The notes: a model not told the origin generated them from the letters alone. A stretch of 14,208 nucleotides of DNA from Rhizobium sp. Q54 (GCA_945872035.1 CAMBYA010000025.1:1-14208), one strand, 5' to 3'. Positions 1 to 6,928 are shown, numbered from the stretch's first letter. Numbers and translations: made by a program.

Positions 1-271
<271 letters not shown>

Positions 272-272
<1 letters not shown>

Positions 273-997
273 CAGGCCTGCCCCTCGTCGATCTGACGCG
301 ACAGGATGGTGTTGAATTCGTCCACGAAGCCCTCGAGCCGGTTGGCGAAGCGCTCCATGTCGGCGGCGAACTTGTTATAGGCGATGACCGCGGGAATCGC
401 CGCGACCAGACCCACGGCGGTGGCGAACAGCGCCTCGGCGATGCCGGGAGCCACCACCGCGAGACTGGTATCGGACGAGGCGCCGATGGCCTGGAAGCTG
501 TTCATGATGCCCCACACCGTGCCGAACAGGCCGATGAAAGGCGCCGTGGAGCCGACGGTTGCCAGAAAGCCCAGATAGCGCTCGAGCCGCTCGACCTCGC
601 GGTTCAGGGTCAGGCGCATGACCTGGGCGATGCGCTCCTGCAGCCGCGCGCCCGACGTGACCACGTTGGTCTTGCCGATGGACCGCTGCCATTCCCGCAT
701 CGCGACCAGGAACAGCAGCGCCATGGGATGGCTCGCGCGCCCCTGCAGCCGGTCGTACAACTCCTCCAGCGAGCGGCCGGACCAGAATTCGTCCTCGAAG
801 GTGTCCGCTTCGGCGCTCACCTTACGGTAGCGGCCGATCTTGTCGAAGATGATCGCCCACGACCACAGCGAGGCAAGCACCAGCAGCAGCAACACCGTCT
901 GGACGATGATGTCGGCATGCAGGATCAGCCCGATGATCGACAGGTCGTGCGCGGGCGCCGTACCCTCCAAAGCCGCTTGCGTTACTTCTGGTTCCAT
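272..997 (-). CDS. tolQ: TolQ, Tol-Pal system proton channel subunit
   Basis: TolQ is the polytopic inner-membrane subunit that forms the proton channel with TolR and energises TolA-Pal during outer-membrane constriction. The 241-residue product has the family's three membrane segments: about 26-51, about 141-166 with the hallmark GSTAPFIGLFGTVWGIM, and about 179-207 (VVAPGIAEALFATAVGLVAAIPAV). A long cytoplasmic loop separates segments one and two, as in the MotA/TolQ/ExbB family. Length matches the family norm (about 230-240). The start ATG at 997 lies two bases after the ybgC stop, and the stop shares one base with the tolR start, so it sits inside a tightly packed operon. TolQ rather than ExbB is supported by the ybgC gene upstream and tolR downstream. 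Confidence 0.97.
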
Positions 998-999
998 GG

Positions 1000-1464
1000 T
1001 CAGGCCTTTGCGGTATCTCGTGTTGGAAGCATGGTTTTGAGCCGGGCGACGAGGTCTGCCGGCTGCCGGCGCGGCTTGCCCTTGCCGTCCAGGCAGACGA
1101 CGCGGACCCGCGCCTCGGCGATGGGTGTATCATCGCGCCAGATGTCCTGGCCGAAGTCGATATAGGCCGCGCCGACGCCGTTGTTGACGGTGCGGACCTC
1201 GAGCAGGTCGTCGAGGCGCGCGGGCGCGCGGAACTCGACCTGGCAGCTCTTGACGGCAAAGCCCATGACGCCGGCGCCCTCACCGCTCATGGTCTCGTAC
1301 TGGCTGACGCCGGCCAGCCGCAGCAATTCGGTGCGGGCCCGCTCCATATAGCGCAGATAGTTGGCGTGATAGACCATCCTGGCCGTATCCGTATCCTCGA
1401 AATAGACGCGCACCGGAAACCGGTGCACGCCTTGGTCGACTGTGCCGGACATCCAGTCAGACAT
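1000..1464 (-). CDS. ybgC: YbgC-type acyl-CoA thioesterase of the tol-pal operon
   Basis: A hotdog-fold (4-hydroxybenzoyl-CoA thioesterase family) enzyme that hydrolyses acyl-CoA and is commonly the first gene of tol-pal operons, with a proposed link to phospholipid metabolism in the cytoplasm. The diagnostic stretch is [10 protein letters not shown] followed by [16 protein letters not shown]. The second aspartate (Asp26 from the chosen start) matches the catalytic Asp18 of E. coli YbgC. The segment after it reads TARM where many family members have AGGV or AGGI, a small local deviation. I chose ATG at 1464 (154 residues), which overlaps the end of ruvB by 8 bp. A GTG at 1473 and an ATG at 1452 are also possible, and no ribosome-binding site clearly decides between them. 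The gene ends two bases before tolQ. Confidence 0.93.
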   Translation of the reverse strand: MSDWMSGTVDQGVHRFPVRVYFEDTDTARMVYHANYLRYMERARTELLRLAGVSQYETMSGEGAGVMGFAVKSCQVEFRAPARLDDLLEVRTVNNGVGAAYIDFGQDIWRDDTPIAEARVRVVCLDGKGKPRRQPADLVARLKTMLPTRDTAKA

Positions 1465-2530
1465 CCTCTTCACCCACCTTCAGGCCATCAGTGGGCAGGC
1501 TGAGCTGCGCCGACGGCATGGTGGCCGGCGCGGCCAGGCCCAGGTGCCGGTAGGCGGCCGGGGTCAGGATACGCCCGCGCGGTGTCCTCTGGATGAACGC
1601 CTGCTGCAGGAGATAGGGCTCGATGATGTCCTCGATAGCGTCGCGCGGCTCGGACAACGAGGCGGCGATGGTCTCGATGCCGACCGGACCGCCGCCGAAA
1701 TCGACACCGATGCAGCGCAGATAGCGCCGGTCCATGGCGTCGAGGCCGCGGCCGTCCACCTCCAGCCGGGTCAGCGCCGTGTCGGCCATAGCCGCGTCGA
1801 CCAGGCCGTGGCCGGCGACCTCGGAAAAGTCGCGCACCCGGCGCAGCAGCCGGCCGGCGACGCGGGGCGTGCCGCGCGAGCGTCGGGCGATCTCCACGGC
1901 GCCGTCCCGGGTGAGGGTGAAGTTCATCACCCGGGCGCCGCGCTCGACGATCGCGCACAGGTCGTCCACGTCGTAGAACTCCAGTCGCACCGGGATGCCG
2001 AAGCGGTCGCGCAGCGGCGTGGTCAGCAGGCCCGACCGGGTCGTGGCGCCGACCAGCGTGAAGCGCGGCAGGTCGATGCGCACCGAGCGCGCCGCCGGGC
2101 CTTCGCCGATGATCAGGTCGAGCTGGAAGTCCTCCATCGCCGGATAGAGGATTTCCTCGACGGCCGGCGCCAGCCGGTGGATCTCGTCGATGAACAGCAG
2201 GTCGTTTTCCTGCAGATTGGTGAGCAGCGCGGCCAGTTCGCCGGCCTTGGCGATGACCGGACCCGAGGTGGCGCGGAAGTTGACGCCCAGCTCGCGGGCG
2301 ACGATCTGCGCCAGGGTGGTCTTGCCCAGACCGGGCGGGCCGGCCAGCAGGACGTGGTCGAGCGCCTCGCCACGGCTGCGTGCGGCCTGGATGAACACCG
2401 ACAGATTGTCGGTCGCCTGCCGCTGGCCGATGAACTCGGCGAAGCGCGCCGGGCGGATCGCCGCCTCGAACGCGTCCTCGTCGCGCTTGAGCGCGCCGAT
2501 CATGCGGTCCTCGCCGGCGGAGGCGCTCAT
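1457..2530 (-). CDS. ruvB: RuvB, Holliday junction branch-migration ATPase
   Basis: RuvB is the hexameric AAA+ motor that, guided by RuvA, drives branch migration of Holliday junctions during recombinational repair. The 357-residue product has the complete set of motifs: Walker A GPPGLGKT (64-71), Walker B LLFIDEIH (111-118), sensor 1 GATTR (161-165), the arginine finger in LRDRFG (Arg174), and sensor 2 around SRGTPR near 218-223. The C-terminal winged-helix domain includes [10 protein letters not shown] and the [17 protein letters not shown] stretch. The ATG at 2530 overlaps the ruvA stop in an ATGA junction, which fits the family N-terminus (R-P-x-x-F-x-E-F-I-G-Q). The open frame continues upstream inside ruvA, but that extension is not RuvB-like. 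The 3' end overlaps the start of ybgC. Confidence 0.98.
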   Translation of the reverse strand: MSASAGEDRMIGALKRDEDAFEAAIRPARFAEFIGQRQATDNLSVFIQAARSRGEALDHVLLAGPPGLGKTTLAQIVARELGVNFRATSGPVIAKAGELAALLTNLQENDLLFIDEIHRLAPAVEEILYPAMEDFQLDLIIGEGPAARSVRIDLPRFTLVGATTRSGLLTTPLRDRFGIPVRLEFYDVDDLCAIVERGARVMNFTLTRDGAVEIARRSRGTPRVAGRLLRRVRDFSEVAGHGLVDAAMADTALTRLEVDGRGLDAMDRRYLRCIGVDFGGGPVGIETIAASLSEPRDAIEDIIEPYLLQQAFIQRTPRGRILTPAAYRHLGLAAPATMPSAQLSLPTDGLKVGEEDV

Positions 2531-3132
2531 CCGGCCAGCTCCTTCAGGCCGCCGCGGATCAGGGCTTCCAGCGTCGCCTCGCCGCCCTGCGCCCGGCCCG
2601 CCCGCGCCACCGCGCCCATGGCGTCGGCCTGCCGGTAGCCGAGATTGACCAGCGCCGAGACCGCATCCGCCGCAAGGCTGCCGCCCGACGGCTTGCTGGA
2701 CACGGCCGGCGATGCCTCGAAGCCCTCGAAGGCCGACACCTTGTCCTTCAGCTCGGTGACGATGCGGGTCGCCAGCTTCGGCCCCACGCCATTGGCGCGG
2801 CCGATCATGGTCTTGTCCTGAGCCGCGATGGCCTGCCCGATCTCGGCCGGGGTCAGCACCGACAGGATCGCCAGCGCCACCTTCGCGCCCACGCCCTGCA
2901 CATTCAGCAGCCGCCCAAACCACTCTTTTTCGCCACCTGTCAGAAAACCGTAGAGGTGGATGTGGTCTTCGCGTACGTGGGTCTCAATATGCAGAACGAC
3001 AGATTCTCCAATTTTTTGCAGACCTTGCAGCGTTTTTCCGGGACAGAACACGAAGTAACCCACGCCACCGACATCGATAATCGCCCAATCGTCGCCGATT
3101 TCGTCCAGGATGCCCTTCAACCGCGCGATCAT
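2527..3132 (-). CDS. ruvA: RuvA, Holliday junction DNA-binding subunit
   Basis: RuvA binds the four-way junction as a tetramer and loads RuvB rings onto opposite arms. The product has 201 residues, close to the usual 190-205. It begins with the OB-fold domain typified by [26 protein letters not shown] and the [12 protein letters not shown] segment at about 55-65. The two helix-hairpin-helix DNA-contact motifs follow: [16 protein letters not shown] and [18 protein letters not shown] low-complexity linker (about 145-160) leads to the C-terminal RuvB-binding domain, whose A-x-x-A-L-x-x-L-G-Y pattern is visible. It overlaps ruvC by an ATGA at the start and ruvB by an ATGA at the end, so the three ruv genes are translationally coupled and likely made in fixed proportion. 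Confidence 0.97.
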   Translation of the reverse strand: MIARLKGILDEIGDDWAIIDVGGVGYFVFCPGKTLQGLQKIGESVVLHIETHVREDHIHLYGFLTGGEKEWFGRLLNVQGVGAKVALAILSVLTPAEIGQAIAAQDKTMIGRANGVGPKLATRIVTELKDKVSAFEGFEASPAVSSKPSGGSLAADAVSALVNLGYRQADAMGAVARAGRAQGGEATLEALIRGGLKELAG

Positions 3133-3665
3133 GGCCGCACCGCGCCGCCGAACGAGGCCGACACCCGGGCGGCGATGGTGGCGCCGCTGCGGACCAGATG
3201 CGCGTGGCAGATGGCGACGGCCAGCGCGTCGGCCGCATCCGGCCCGGCCAGGTCCACCCCAGGCAGCAGGATGCCCACCATCATGTGGATCTGCTCCTTG
3301 GCCGCGTGACCAACGCCGACCACCGACTTCTTCACCTGGTTGGGTGCGTATTCGGCCACGGGGATGCCGCGGAGCGCCGGCGCCAGCATGGCGATGCCGC
3401 GCGCCTGGCCAAGCTTCAGGGTCGATCCGGGATTCTTGTTGACGAAGGTTTCCTCCACGGCGGCGAAATCCGGCCGCCAGGCATCAAGGACCGCGTTCAG
3501 TCCGGCAAAGATCTGGGCGAGGCGCTCGGCCAGGCTGGCGCCGTCGTCCGACCGCACACTGCCGTTGGCAACGTGCCGCAAACGGTTGCCGGAGGCGTCG
3601 ATGACGCCCCATCCGGTACACCGCAGGCCGGGATCGAGCCCGATCAGTCGGACGCTGTCTGCCAT
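3129..3665 (-). CDS. ruvC: RuvC, Holliday junction resolvase (crossover junction endodeoxyribonuclease)
   Basis: RuvC is the RNase H-fold dimeric nuclease that cleaves Holliday junctions after RuvAB migration. All four acidic catalytic residues are visible: Asp11 in [12 protein letters not shown], Glu71 in AAVEETF, and Asp143 and Asp146 in [14 protein letters not shown]. These correspond to Asp7, Glu66, Asp138 and Asp141 of E. coli. The [16 protein letters not shown] segment is also typical. Length is 178 residues, normal for the family. The ATG at 3665 begins just after the yebC stop (3 bp gap), and the stop overlaps the ruvA start. The order yebC-ruvC-ruvA-ruvB is very common in proteobacteria. 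Confidence 0.97.
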   Translation of the reverse strand: MADSVRLIGLDPGLRCTGWGVIDASGNRLRHVANGSVRSDDGASLAERLAQIFAGLNAVLDAWRPDFAAVEETFVNKNPGSTLKLGQARGIAMLAPALRGIPVAEYAPNQVKKSVVGVGHAAKEQIHMMVGILLPGVDLAGPDAADALAVAICHAHLVRSGATIAARVSASFGGAVRP

Positions 3666-3668
3666 TCC

Positions 3669-4415
3669 CTACGCGCTGAGCCCTTCCATCACCTCGTCGG
3701 ACATCTCGAAATTCGCATAGACGTTCTGGACGTCGTCGTCGTCGTCGAGCGCGCCCAGCATCTTCATCAGGCTGGCCGCGCTGTCGCCGTCGACCTGCAC
3801 GGTGGTCTGCGGCTTCCAGATCAGCCGCGCTTCCACGGCCTCGCCCAATGCCGCCTCGAGCGCGTCGCGCACGGCGGCGAATTCCTCGACGGCGCAGGTG
3901 ATCTCGTGGCCGTCCTCATCGGACTGGCAGTCGTCGGCGCCGGCTTCCAGCGCCGCCTCGAACACCTTCTCGGCCGAGCCGGCCTTGGCCGGATATTTCA
4001 GCATGCCGACCCGGTCGAAGGCATGCGACACGCTGCCCGACGCACCCAGGTTGCCGCCGTTCTTGGAGAACTTGGCGCGCACTTCCGATGCGGTGCGGTT
4101 GCGGTTGTCGGTCAGCGCCTCGACGATCACGGACACGCCGCCCGGGCCGAAGCCCTCGTACTGGATCTCCTCGTAGTTCTCCAGGTCGGACGCGGTGGAG
4201 CGCTTGACGGCGCGGTCGATGTTGTCCTTGGGCATGCTCTGCGCCTTGGCCGCGGCGATCGCCGCGCGCAGCCGCGCGTTCGACGCGGGATCCGGACCAC
4301 CCATCTTCGCCGCCACGGTGACTTCCTTGGCCAGCTTGCTGAAGAGCTTGGACCGCTTGGCGTCCTGGGCGCCTTTGCGGAACATGATGTTCTTGAATTT
4401 GGAATGACCCGCCAT
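3669..4415 (-). CDS. yebC: YebC/TACO1 family regulator, likely translation factor
   Basis: A member of the YebC/PmpR/TACO1 family (DUF28). Members were first described as DNA-binding transcriptional regulators. More recent work assigns some of them a role in helping ribosomes through proline-rich stretches, and which role applies here cannot be read from sequence. The 248-residue product starts with the family signature [21 protein letters not shown], followed by [29 protein letters not shown] and [10 protein letters not shown]. The middle domain has [23 protein letters not shown], also diagnostic. Near the C-terminus a run of five aspartates ([16 protein letters not shown]) is encoded by a GTC/GAC-type trinucleotide tract at about 3731-3746. 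It is the first gene of the leftward yebC-ruv-tol unit. The ATG at 4415 has only a weak purine-rich site upstream. Confidence 0.96.
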   Translation of the reverse strand: MAGHSKFKNIMFRKGAQDAKRSKLFSKLAKEVTVAAKMGGPDPASNARLRAAIAAAKAQSMPKDNIDRAVKRSTASDLENYEEIQYEGFGPGGVSVIVEALTDNRNRTASEVRAKFSKNGGNLGASGSVSHAFDRVGMLKYPAKAGSAEKVFEAALEAGADDCQSDEDGHEITCAVEEFAAVRDALEAALGEAVEARLIWKPQTTVQVDGDSAASLMKMLGALDDDDDVQNVYANFEMSDEVMEGLSA

Positions 4416-4458
4416 CGTCTCTGCTCGACTCGTGTTTTTCTGGTTTTCAACCTGTGCG

Positions 4459-4474
4459 GCGGCCGTTGGGCCGC
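4459..4474 (-). other. GC-rich hairpin in the yebC leader
   Basis: A perfect 6-bp stem (GCGGCC/GGCCGC) with a 4-nt loop lies in what would be the untranslated leader of yebC, about 45 bases before its start codon. No T-run follows on either strand, so it does not look like an intrinsic terminator. It could affect mRNA stability or translation, but short GC-rich palindromes also arise by chance in DNA of this composition. Confidence 0.4.
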
Positions 4475-4491
4475 GCGGTGATTTGCCCTTA

Positions 4492-4520
4492 CTTATACCA
4501 GATATTGTGGGGTCGGGCAG
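4492..4520 (-). promoter_or_regulatory. Probable promoter of the yebC-ruvCAB-ybgC-tolQR unit
   Basis: The 185-bp gap between the end of the metallophosphoesterase gene and yebC holds no gene. On the minus strand it contains TATAAG (4497-4492), a good -10 element, preceded at 17 bp by CTGCCC (4520-4515), a weak -35. Transcription would start near 4486, giving a leader of about 70 nt that includes the hairpin at 4459-4474. This is the first credible promoter upstream of seven tightly packed genes. No clear terminator for the preceding gene is visible in the gap, so some read-through from the zapA unit is possible. Confidence 0.4.
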
Positions 4521-4600
4521 CTAATTCACATCCGATTGCGCGTGAACGGCATCCCCAGATACCTTGGAATTATGGCCTTGTTGTGGGACCGCAATAGAGG

Positions 4601-5410
4601 CTACGGCCAGCTTTCGGCAAGCCTCCCGCCGATCCGGAGCGGCGCGATCCGCACCGCCTTGCCGGTGCGTTCGTCGCTTTCCACATAGACACCGCAGAGC
4701 GTCGCCTCGCCGTTCGCCGGCTGGAACCGGCCGCCGGCGATCTTGGTGGTGAAGCGCCGGAGCGGTTCTTCCTTCTCCATGCCGATCACCGAATTGTAGT
4801 CGCCGCACATGCCGGCGTCAGTCTGGTAGGCCGTCCCGCCGGGCAGGATCTGCGCGTCGGCGGTGGGCACGTGGCTGTGCGAGCCGACCACCAGCGTGGC
4901 GCGTCCATCGGCGAAATGGCCCATGGCCATCTTTTCCGAGGTCGCCTCGGCGTGGATGTCGACCAGCACGAAGTCGGCGCGACGCCCGAGCGTGTATTCG
5001 CTCAGCGCGGTGTCCACCGCACGAAAAGGATCGTCCAGCGGATCCATGAAGATCCGGCCCATGACGTTGACGATGGCCACCGTCTGGCCGCCGCGCGCCA
5101 TGAACAGGCCGTGCCCGTGACCCGGCGTCCCCTCGGGAAAGTTCGCGGGGCGCAGCAGCCGGGGCTGCTGGTCCATGATGTCGATGATCTCGCGCTGGTC
5201 CCAGCTGTGGTTGCCGCCAGTGATGACGTCGACGCCGGTCTGCAGCAGCCGGTTGGCGATGTCCTGGCTGATGCCGAAGCCGCCGGCGGCGTTCTCGCCG
5301 TTGGCGACGACGAAATCCAGGTCCAGCCGTTCGCGGATGCCGGGCAGACGGTCGATCAGCGCGTCGCGCCCCGCCCGGCCGACGATATCCCCGAAATACG
5401 CAAGCTTCAC
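4601..5410 (-). CDS. ymdB: YmdB-type (TIGR00282 family) metallophosphoesterase
   Basis: A calcineurin-like metallophosphoesterase of the B. subtilis YmdB type, not the unrelated E. coli YmdB macrodomain protein. Characterised members hydrolyse 2',3'-cyclic nucleotides, and the B. subtilis protein influences biofilm and motility decisions. The 269-residue product has the metal-site motifs in order: GDIVGRAGRD (Asp8), ANGENAAGGFGI (Glu39, Asn40), GGNHSWD (Asn67, His68), DIHAEATSEK (about 151-160) and GSHSHVPTADAQILPGGTAYQTDAGMCG (His178, His180). The start codon is GTG at 5410, overlapping the stop of the upstream cyclo-ligase gene in a GTGA junction, so the two are translationally coupled. It ends the leftward zapA unit. 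The identity is clear, but its physiological substrate here is unknown. Confidence 0.93.
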   Translation of the reverse strand: MKLAYFGDIVGRAGRDALIDRLPGIRERLDLDFVVANGENAAGGFGISQDIANRLLQTGVDVITGGNHSWDQREIIDIMDQQPRLLRPANFPEGTPGHGHGLFMARGGQTVAIVNVMGRIFMDPLDDPFRAVDTALSEYTLGRRADFVLVDIHAEATSEKMAMGHFADGRATLVVGSHSHVPTADAQILPGGTAYQTDAGMCGDYNSVIGMEKEEPLRRFTTKIAGGRFQPANGEATLCGVYVESDERTGKAVRIAPLRIGGRLAESWP

Positions 5411-5988
5411 GAATCGGCCTTTCTGAAGTCCACGGCGCCCTGCTCGGTCACCACCATGTCGAGCAGCTGATCATAGGCCTGTGTCGGCACCGAGGCGACG
5501 CGCTGGCCGGCATAGGCGATGCCGACGGCGAGCACGGGCCCGGTGCGCCGCAGGCCGGCGAGCGCCCGGTCGTAATAGCCGGCGCCGTATCCCAGGCGCC
5601 GACCGGCCCCGTCATAGGCGAGAAGCGGCACGAGGACAACATCGGGACGCACCGCCTCGTTCGTTTCGGGGGGATGGGGAATGCCGTAGCGGCCGGTGAC
5701 GAGCGGACCGCCCGGTATCCACGACCGGAATATCAGGCCCTCCTGCTGGTCGGCGGGCACGGGGAGCGCACAGGTCCAGCCTGACGACGCGAGGAAGCGC
5801 AGGACCGGCAGGGGATCGGCCTCGTCGCGGAAAGGATGATAGCCGGCGACGATCCGGCAGGGCCTGAGCAGTACGGCGGATGCAAAGGACGTGACCAGCC
5901 GGACGCCGATGTCGCCGGCGGCGCGCGCCAGTGCTGTTCGGGCCGCCGCCGCTTCCCGGCGGAGATCGGTCTTGCTCTGCATGGTCAT
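5407..5988 (-). CDS. fau: 5-formyltetrahydrofolate cyclo-ligase (5,10-methenyl-THF synthetase)
   Basis: This cytosolic enzyme uses ATP to convert 5-formyl-THF into 5,10-methenyl-THF, returning an inhibitory storage folate to the one-carbon pool. The hallmark GRRLGYGAGYYDRAL lies at about 129-143 of a 193-residue product, within the family range. Other family features are the basic N-terminal helix (SKTDLRREAAAARTAL), the VAGYHPFRDEADP segment, and PDVVLVPLLAYD before the hallmark. I take ATG at 5988, although ATG at 5982 is equally possible. Upstream starts in the same frame would run into the 6S RNA and are rejected. The 6S RNA followed at once by this gene (also called ygfA) is a classic arrangement, conserved from E. 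coli to alphaproteobacteria. The 3' end overlaps the ymdB-type gene. Confidence 0.95.
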   Translation of the reverse strand: MTMQSKTDLRREAAAARTALARAAGDIGVRLVTSFASAVLLRPCRIVAGYHPFRDEADPLPVLRFLASSGWTCALPVPADQQEGLIFRSWIPGGPLVTGRYGIPHPPETNEAVRPDVVLVPLLAYDGAGRRLGYGAGYYDRALAGLRRTGPVLAVGIAYAGQRVASVPTQAYDQLLDMVVTEQGAVDFRKADS

Positions 5989-6004
5989 CGAGTTGCGGTC
6001 AAAA

Positions 6005-6170
6005 GCGCAGTGGGACCGCCGCGGCCGTAGAACTTGGAAATTCCTCTGTGGCCTGTGTGTACAGGTGGGCGCCGCGTAGCAGAACCAAGGTTCCACCAGA
6101 GACAGCTCCCGTCGAGGTTGGTATCGCCCCAGGGAATATGCACGTCTTCGAGAAGCGCAGTACCCACTGC
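6005..6170 (-). ncRNA. ssrS: 6S RNA (SsrS)
   Basis: 6S RNA mimics an open promoter and binds housekeeping RNA polymerase holoenzyme, lowering transcription in stationary phase. Three things identify it. First, it lies between zapA and the 5-formyl-THF cyclo-ligase gene, the conserved 6S position. Second, its ends form a perfect 8-bp closing helix, GCAGTGGG (6170-6163) with CCCACTGC (6014-6007). Third, landmarks align with E. coli 6S: TTCCCTGGGGCGATAC resembles the 5' bubble strand CCCCTGAGCCGATA, and TACGGCCGCGGCGG near the 3' end resembles TACAGCCTGCGGCGGC. CTCTGGTGG and CCACAGAG can pair, with one bulge, to form the inner arm. The length of about 166 nt suits alphaproteobacterial 6S. The exact ends are inferred from the closing stem. 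Confidence 0.9.
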
Positions 6171-6176
6171 CCCTCT

Positions 6177-6205
6177 TACTTAGGCGCTTTCCATGCGGGC
6201 GGCAA
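6177..6205 (-). promoter_or_regulatory. Possible 6S RNA promoter inside the 3' end of zapA
   Basis: TTGCCG (6205-6200) and TAAGTA (6182-6177) are 17 bp apart on the minus strand, and a start about seven bases further on falls at the first bases of the 6S closing stem. The -35 is reasonable but the -10 matches consensus poorly, and its first three bases are the zapA stop codon. The alternative is that 6S is processed from the zapA transcript. Confidence 0.3.
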
Positions 6206-6482
6206 TATGCTCGATCTGCGCGGCCAGCGTGTCCATGTCGCCGAGATGGGACACGAGGTCGCCGCGAGACAGCGAGGAACCGCCGTTTTCGCTGGCTTCG
6301 TCCAGGGCGATGAGGCTGGCCATCAGGATCAGCTTTGCCTCGCCGACCTGACCGATTGCGCGGGCCAGCTGGGTCACCTTGACGTCGAGCAGCTGCGCCA
6401 ACTCGAGCAGGCGGTCCTGCTCGCCTTCGTTGCAGGTGAACTGGTAGGGCGCGTTATTGATGGTGAGCGTTACCTGGGGCAT
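6180..6482 (-). CDS. zapA: ZapA, Z-ring-associated cell division protein
   Basis: ZapA binds FtsZ filaments in the cytoplasm and promotes their bundling and alignment in the Z-ring. The 100-residue product fits the YgfE/ZapA fold: an N-terminal beta-rich globular part (MPQVTLTINNAPYQFTC, then EGEQDRLLELAQLLD), followed by a long helix from about 45 (GEAKLILMASLIALDEA) that forms the coiled-coil dimer and tetramer interface. A good ribosome-binding site, GGGAGA, precedes the ATG at 6482. Its gene follows a ZauP-like coiled-coil gene by 10 bp, and the 6S RNA begins only about 10 bases after its stop codon. This zapA-ssrS-fau order supports the call. Confidence 0.94.
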   Translation of the reverse strand: MPQVTLTINNAPYQFTCNEGEQDRLLELAQLLDVKVTQLARAIGQVGEAKLILMASLIALDEASENGGSSLSRGDLVSHLGDMDTLAAQIEHIAARMESA

Positions 6483-6492
6483 GGCTGTCTCC

Positions 6493-6783
6493 CTATCCCG
6501 CCAGCGCCCGGCGCAGCGATCCGATGACGTCGTCGAGACGTCCAGCCGCCTGCGTATTGCGCTCCTCCAGCGAACGGTTCTTGGCTTCCGCCAGCGCCAG
6601 CCGCTGCCTTAGCGCGGTGTTTTCCGATCGGAGCTGATCGCATTCGCCGCGCAGCCGCTCCGCGTCGGCCGATGACGCGGCATCGTTACGGGCGGCGACC
6701 GCCCGATTCAAACGGTCCAGCGCGGCCTTGAGCCGTGCTGTCGCTTCCGTGAGTGCTTCCACCGATTCCGGGTTGGTCGCCAT
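6493..6783 (-). CDS. zauP: ZauP-like coiled-coil protein (DUF4164-type) upstream of zapA
   Basis: A 96-residue, very hydrophilic protein predicted by eye to be almost entirely a coiled coil: leucines and alanines recur in heptad spacing from about residue 9 (VEALTEATARLKAALDRL) through SENTALRQRLALAEAKNRSL. It ends in a conserved-looking helix, RLDDVIGSLRRAL. There is no signal peptide, membrane span or catalytic motif. Position and character match ZauP, the ZapA upstream protein of Caulobacter, which pairs with ZapA to focus the Z-ring, and the alphaproteobacterial DUF4164 family. It may play the part ZapB plays in enterobacteria. I chose ATG at 6783 because the upstream extension (toward 6873) lies in the promoter region. 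It is the first gene of the leftward unit. The name rests on synteny and coiled-coil character rather than a specific motif. Confidence 0.7.
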   Translation of the reverse strand: MATNPESVEALTEATARLKAALDRLNRAVAARNDAASSADAERLRGECDQLRSENTALRQRLALAEAKNRSLEERNTQAAGRLDDVIGSLRRALAG

Positions 6784-6843
6784 GGCGCCTGCCCTGCCTC
6801 TTCTACTGTTGATCAATGGCTTATAACTTATTTCTCGCCTTAC

Positions 6844-6873
6844 ATGATAGCCCCAAGCGATAGCACTTGTCAT
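6844..6873 (-). promoter_or_regulatory. Probable promoter of the zauP-zapA-6S-fau-ymdB unit
   Basis: On the minus strand ATGACA (6873-6868) and TATCAT (6849-6844) each match the sigma-70 consensus at five of six positions, separated by 18 bp. Transcription would start near 6837, giving a leader of about 54 nt before the zauP ATG at 6783. The -10 is overlapped by one copy of a GCTATC repeat, and the other copy lies in the spacer. Confidence 0.5.
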
Positions 6874-6900
6874 GCCCCTTCAGGGGGTCCCGGTTCGCGG

Positions 6901-6928
6901 TTGACCTGAGGATGTTCCTGAGTATTGT
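6901..6928 (+). promoter_or_regulatory. Probable promoter of the tkt-gap-pgk-fba-thiE unit
   Basis: TTGACC (6901-6906) and TATTGT (6923-6928) are 16 bp apart, matching the sigma-70 consensus at five and four of six positions. Transcription would begin near 6935, giving a leader of about 46 nt before the tkt start at 6981. Two copies of CCTGAG, 12 bp apart, occupy the -35 edge and the spacer and could be an operator. Confidence 0.55.

Noticed and set aside
1442..2638. Long plus-strand open frame (398 codons) opposite ruvB and ybgC
   Set aside because: It is fully antisense to well-identified genes. Its composition is the Arg/Gly/Ala/Asp/Gln-rich pattern typical of antisense frames in high-GC DNA, and it has no recognisable domain.
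3198..4481. Long plus-strand open frame (427 codons) opposite ruvC and yebC
   Set aside because: It is antisense to two secure genes, has His/Val/Gly-rich shadow composition, and has no promoter or ribosome-binding site of its own.
4475..4600. Intrinsic terminator after the metallophosphoesterase gene
   Set aside because: No stable stem followed by a T-run could be found on the minus strand in this gap.
5989..6096. Upstream extension of the cyclo-ligase reading frame to 6096
   Set aside because: The added residues are translated 6S RNA sequence and bear no likeness to the family N-terminus.
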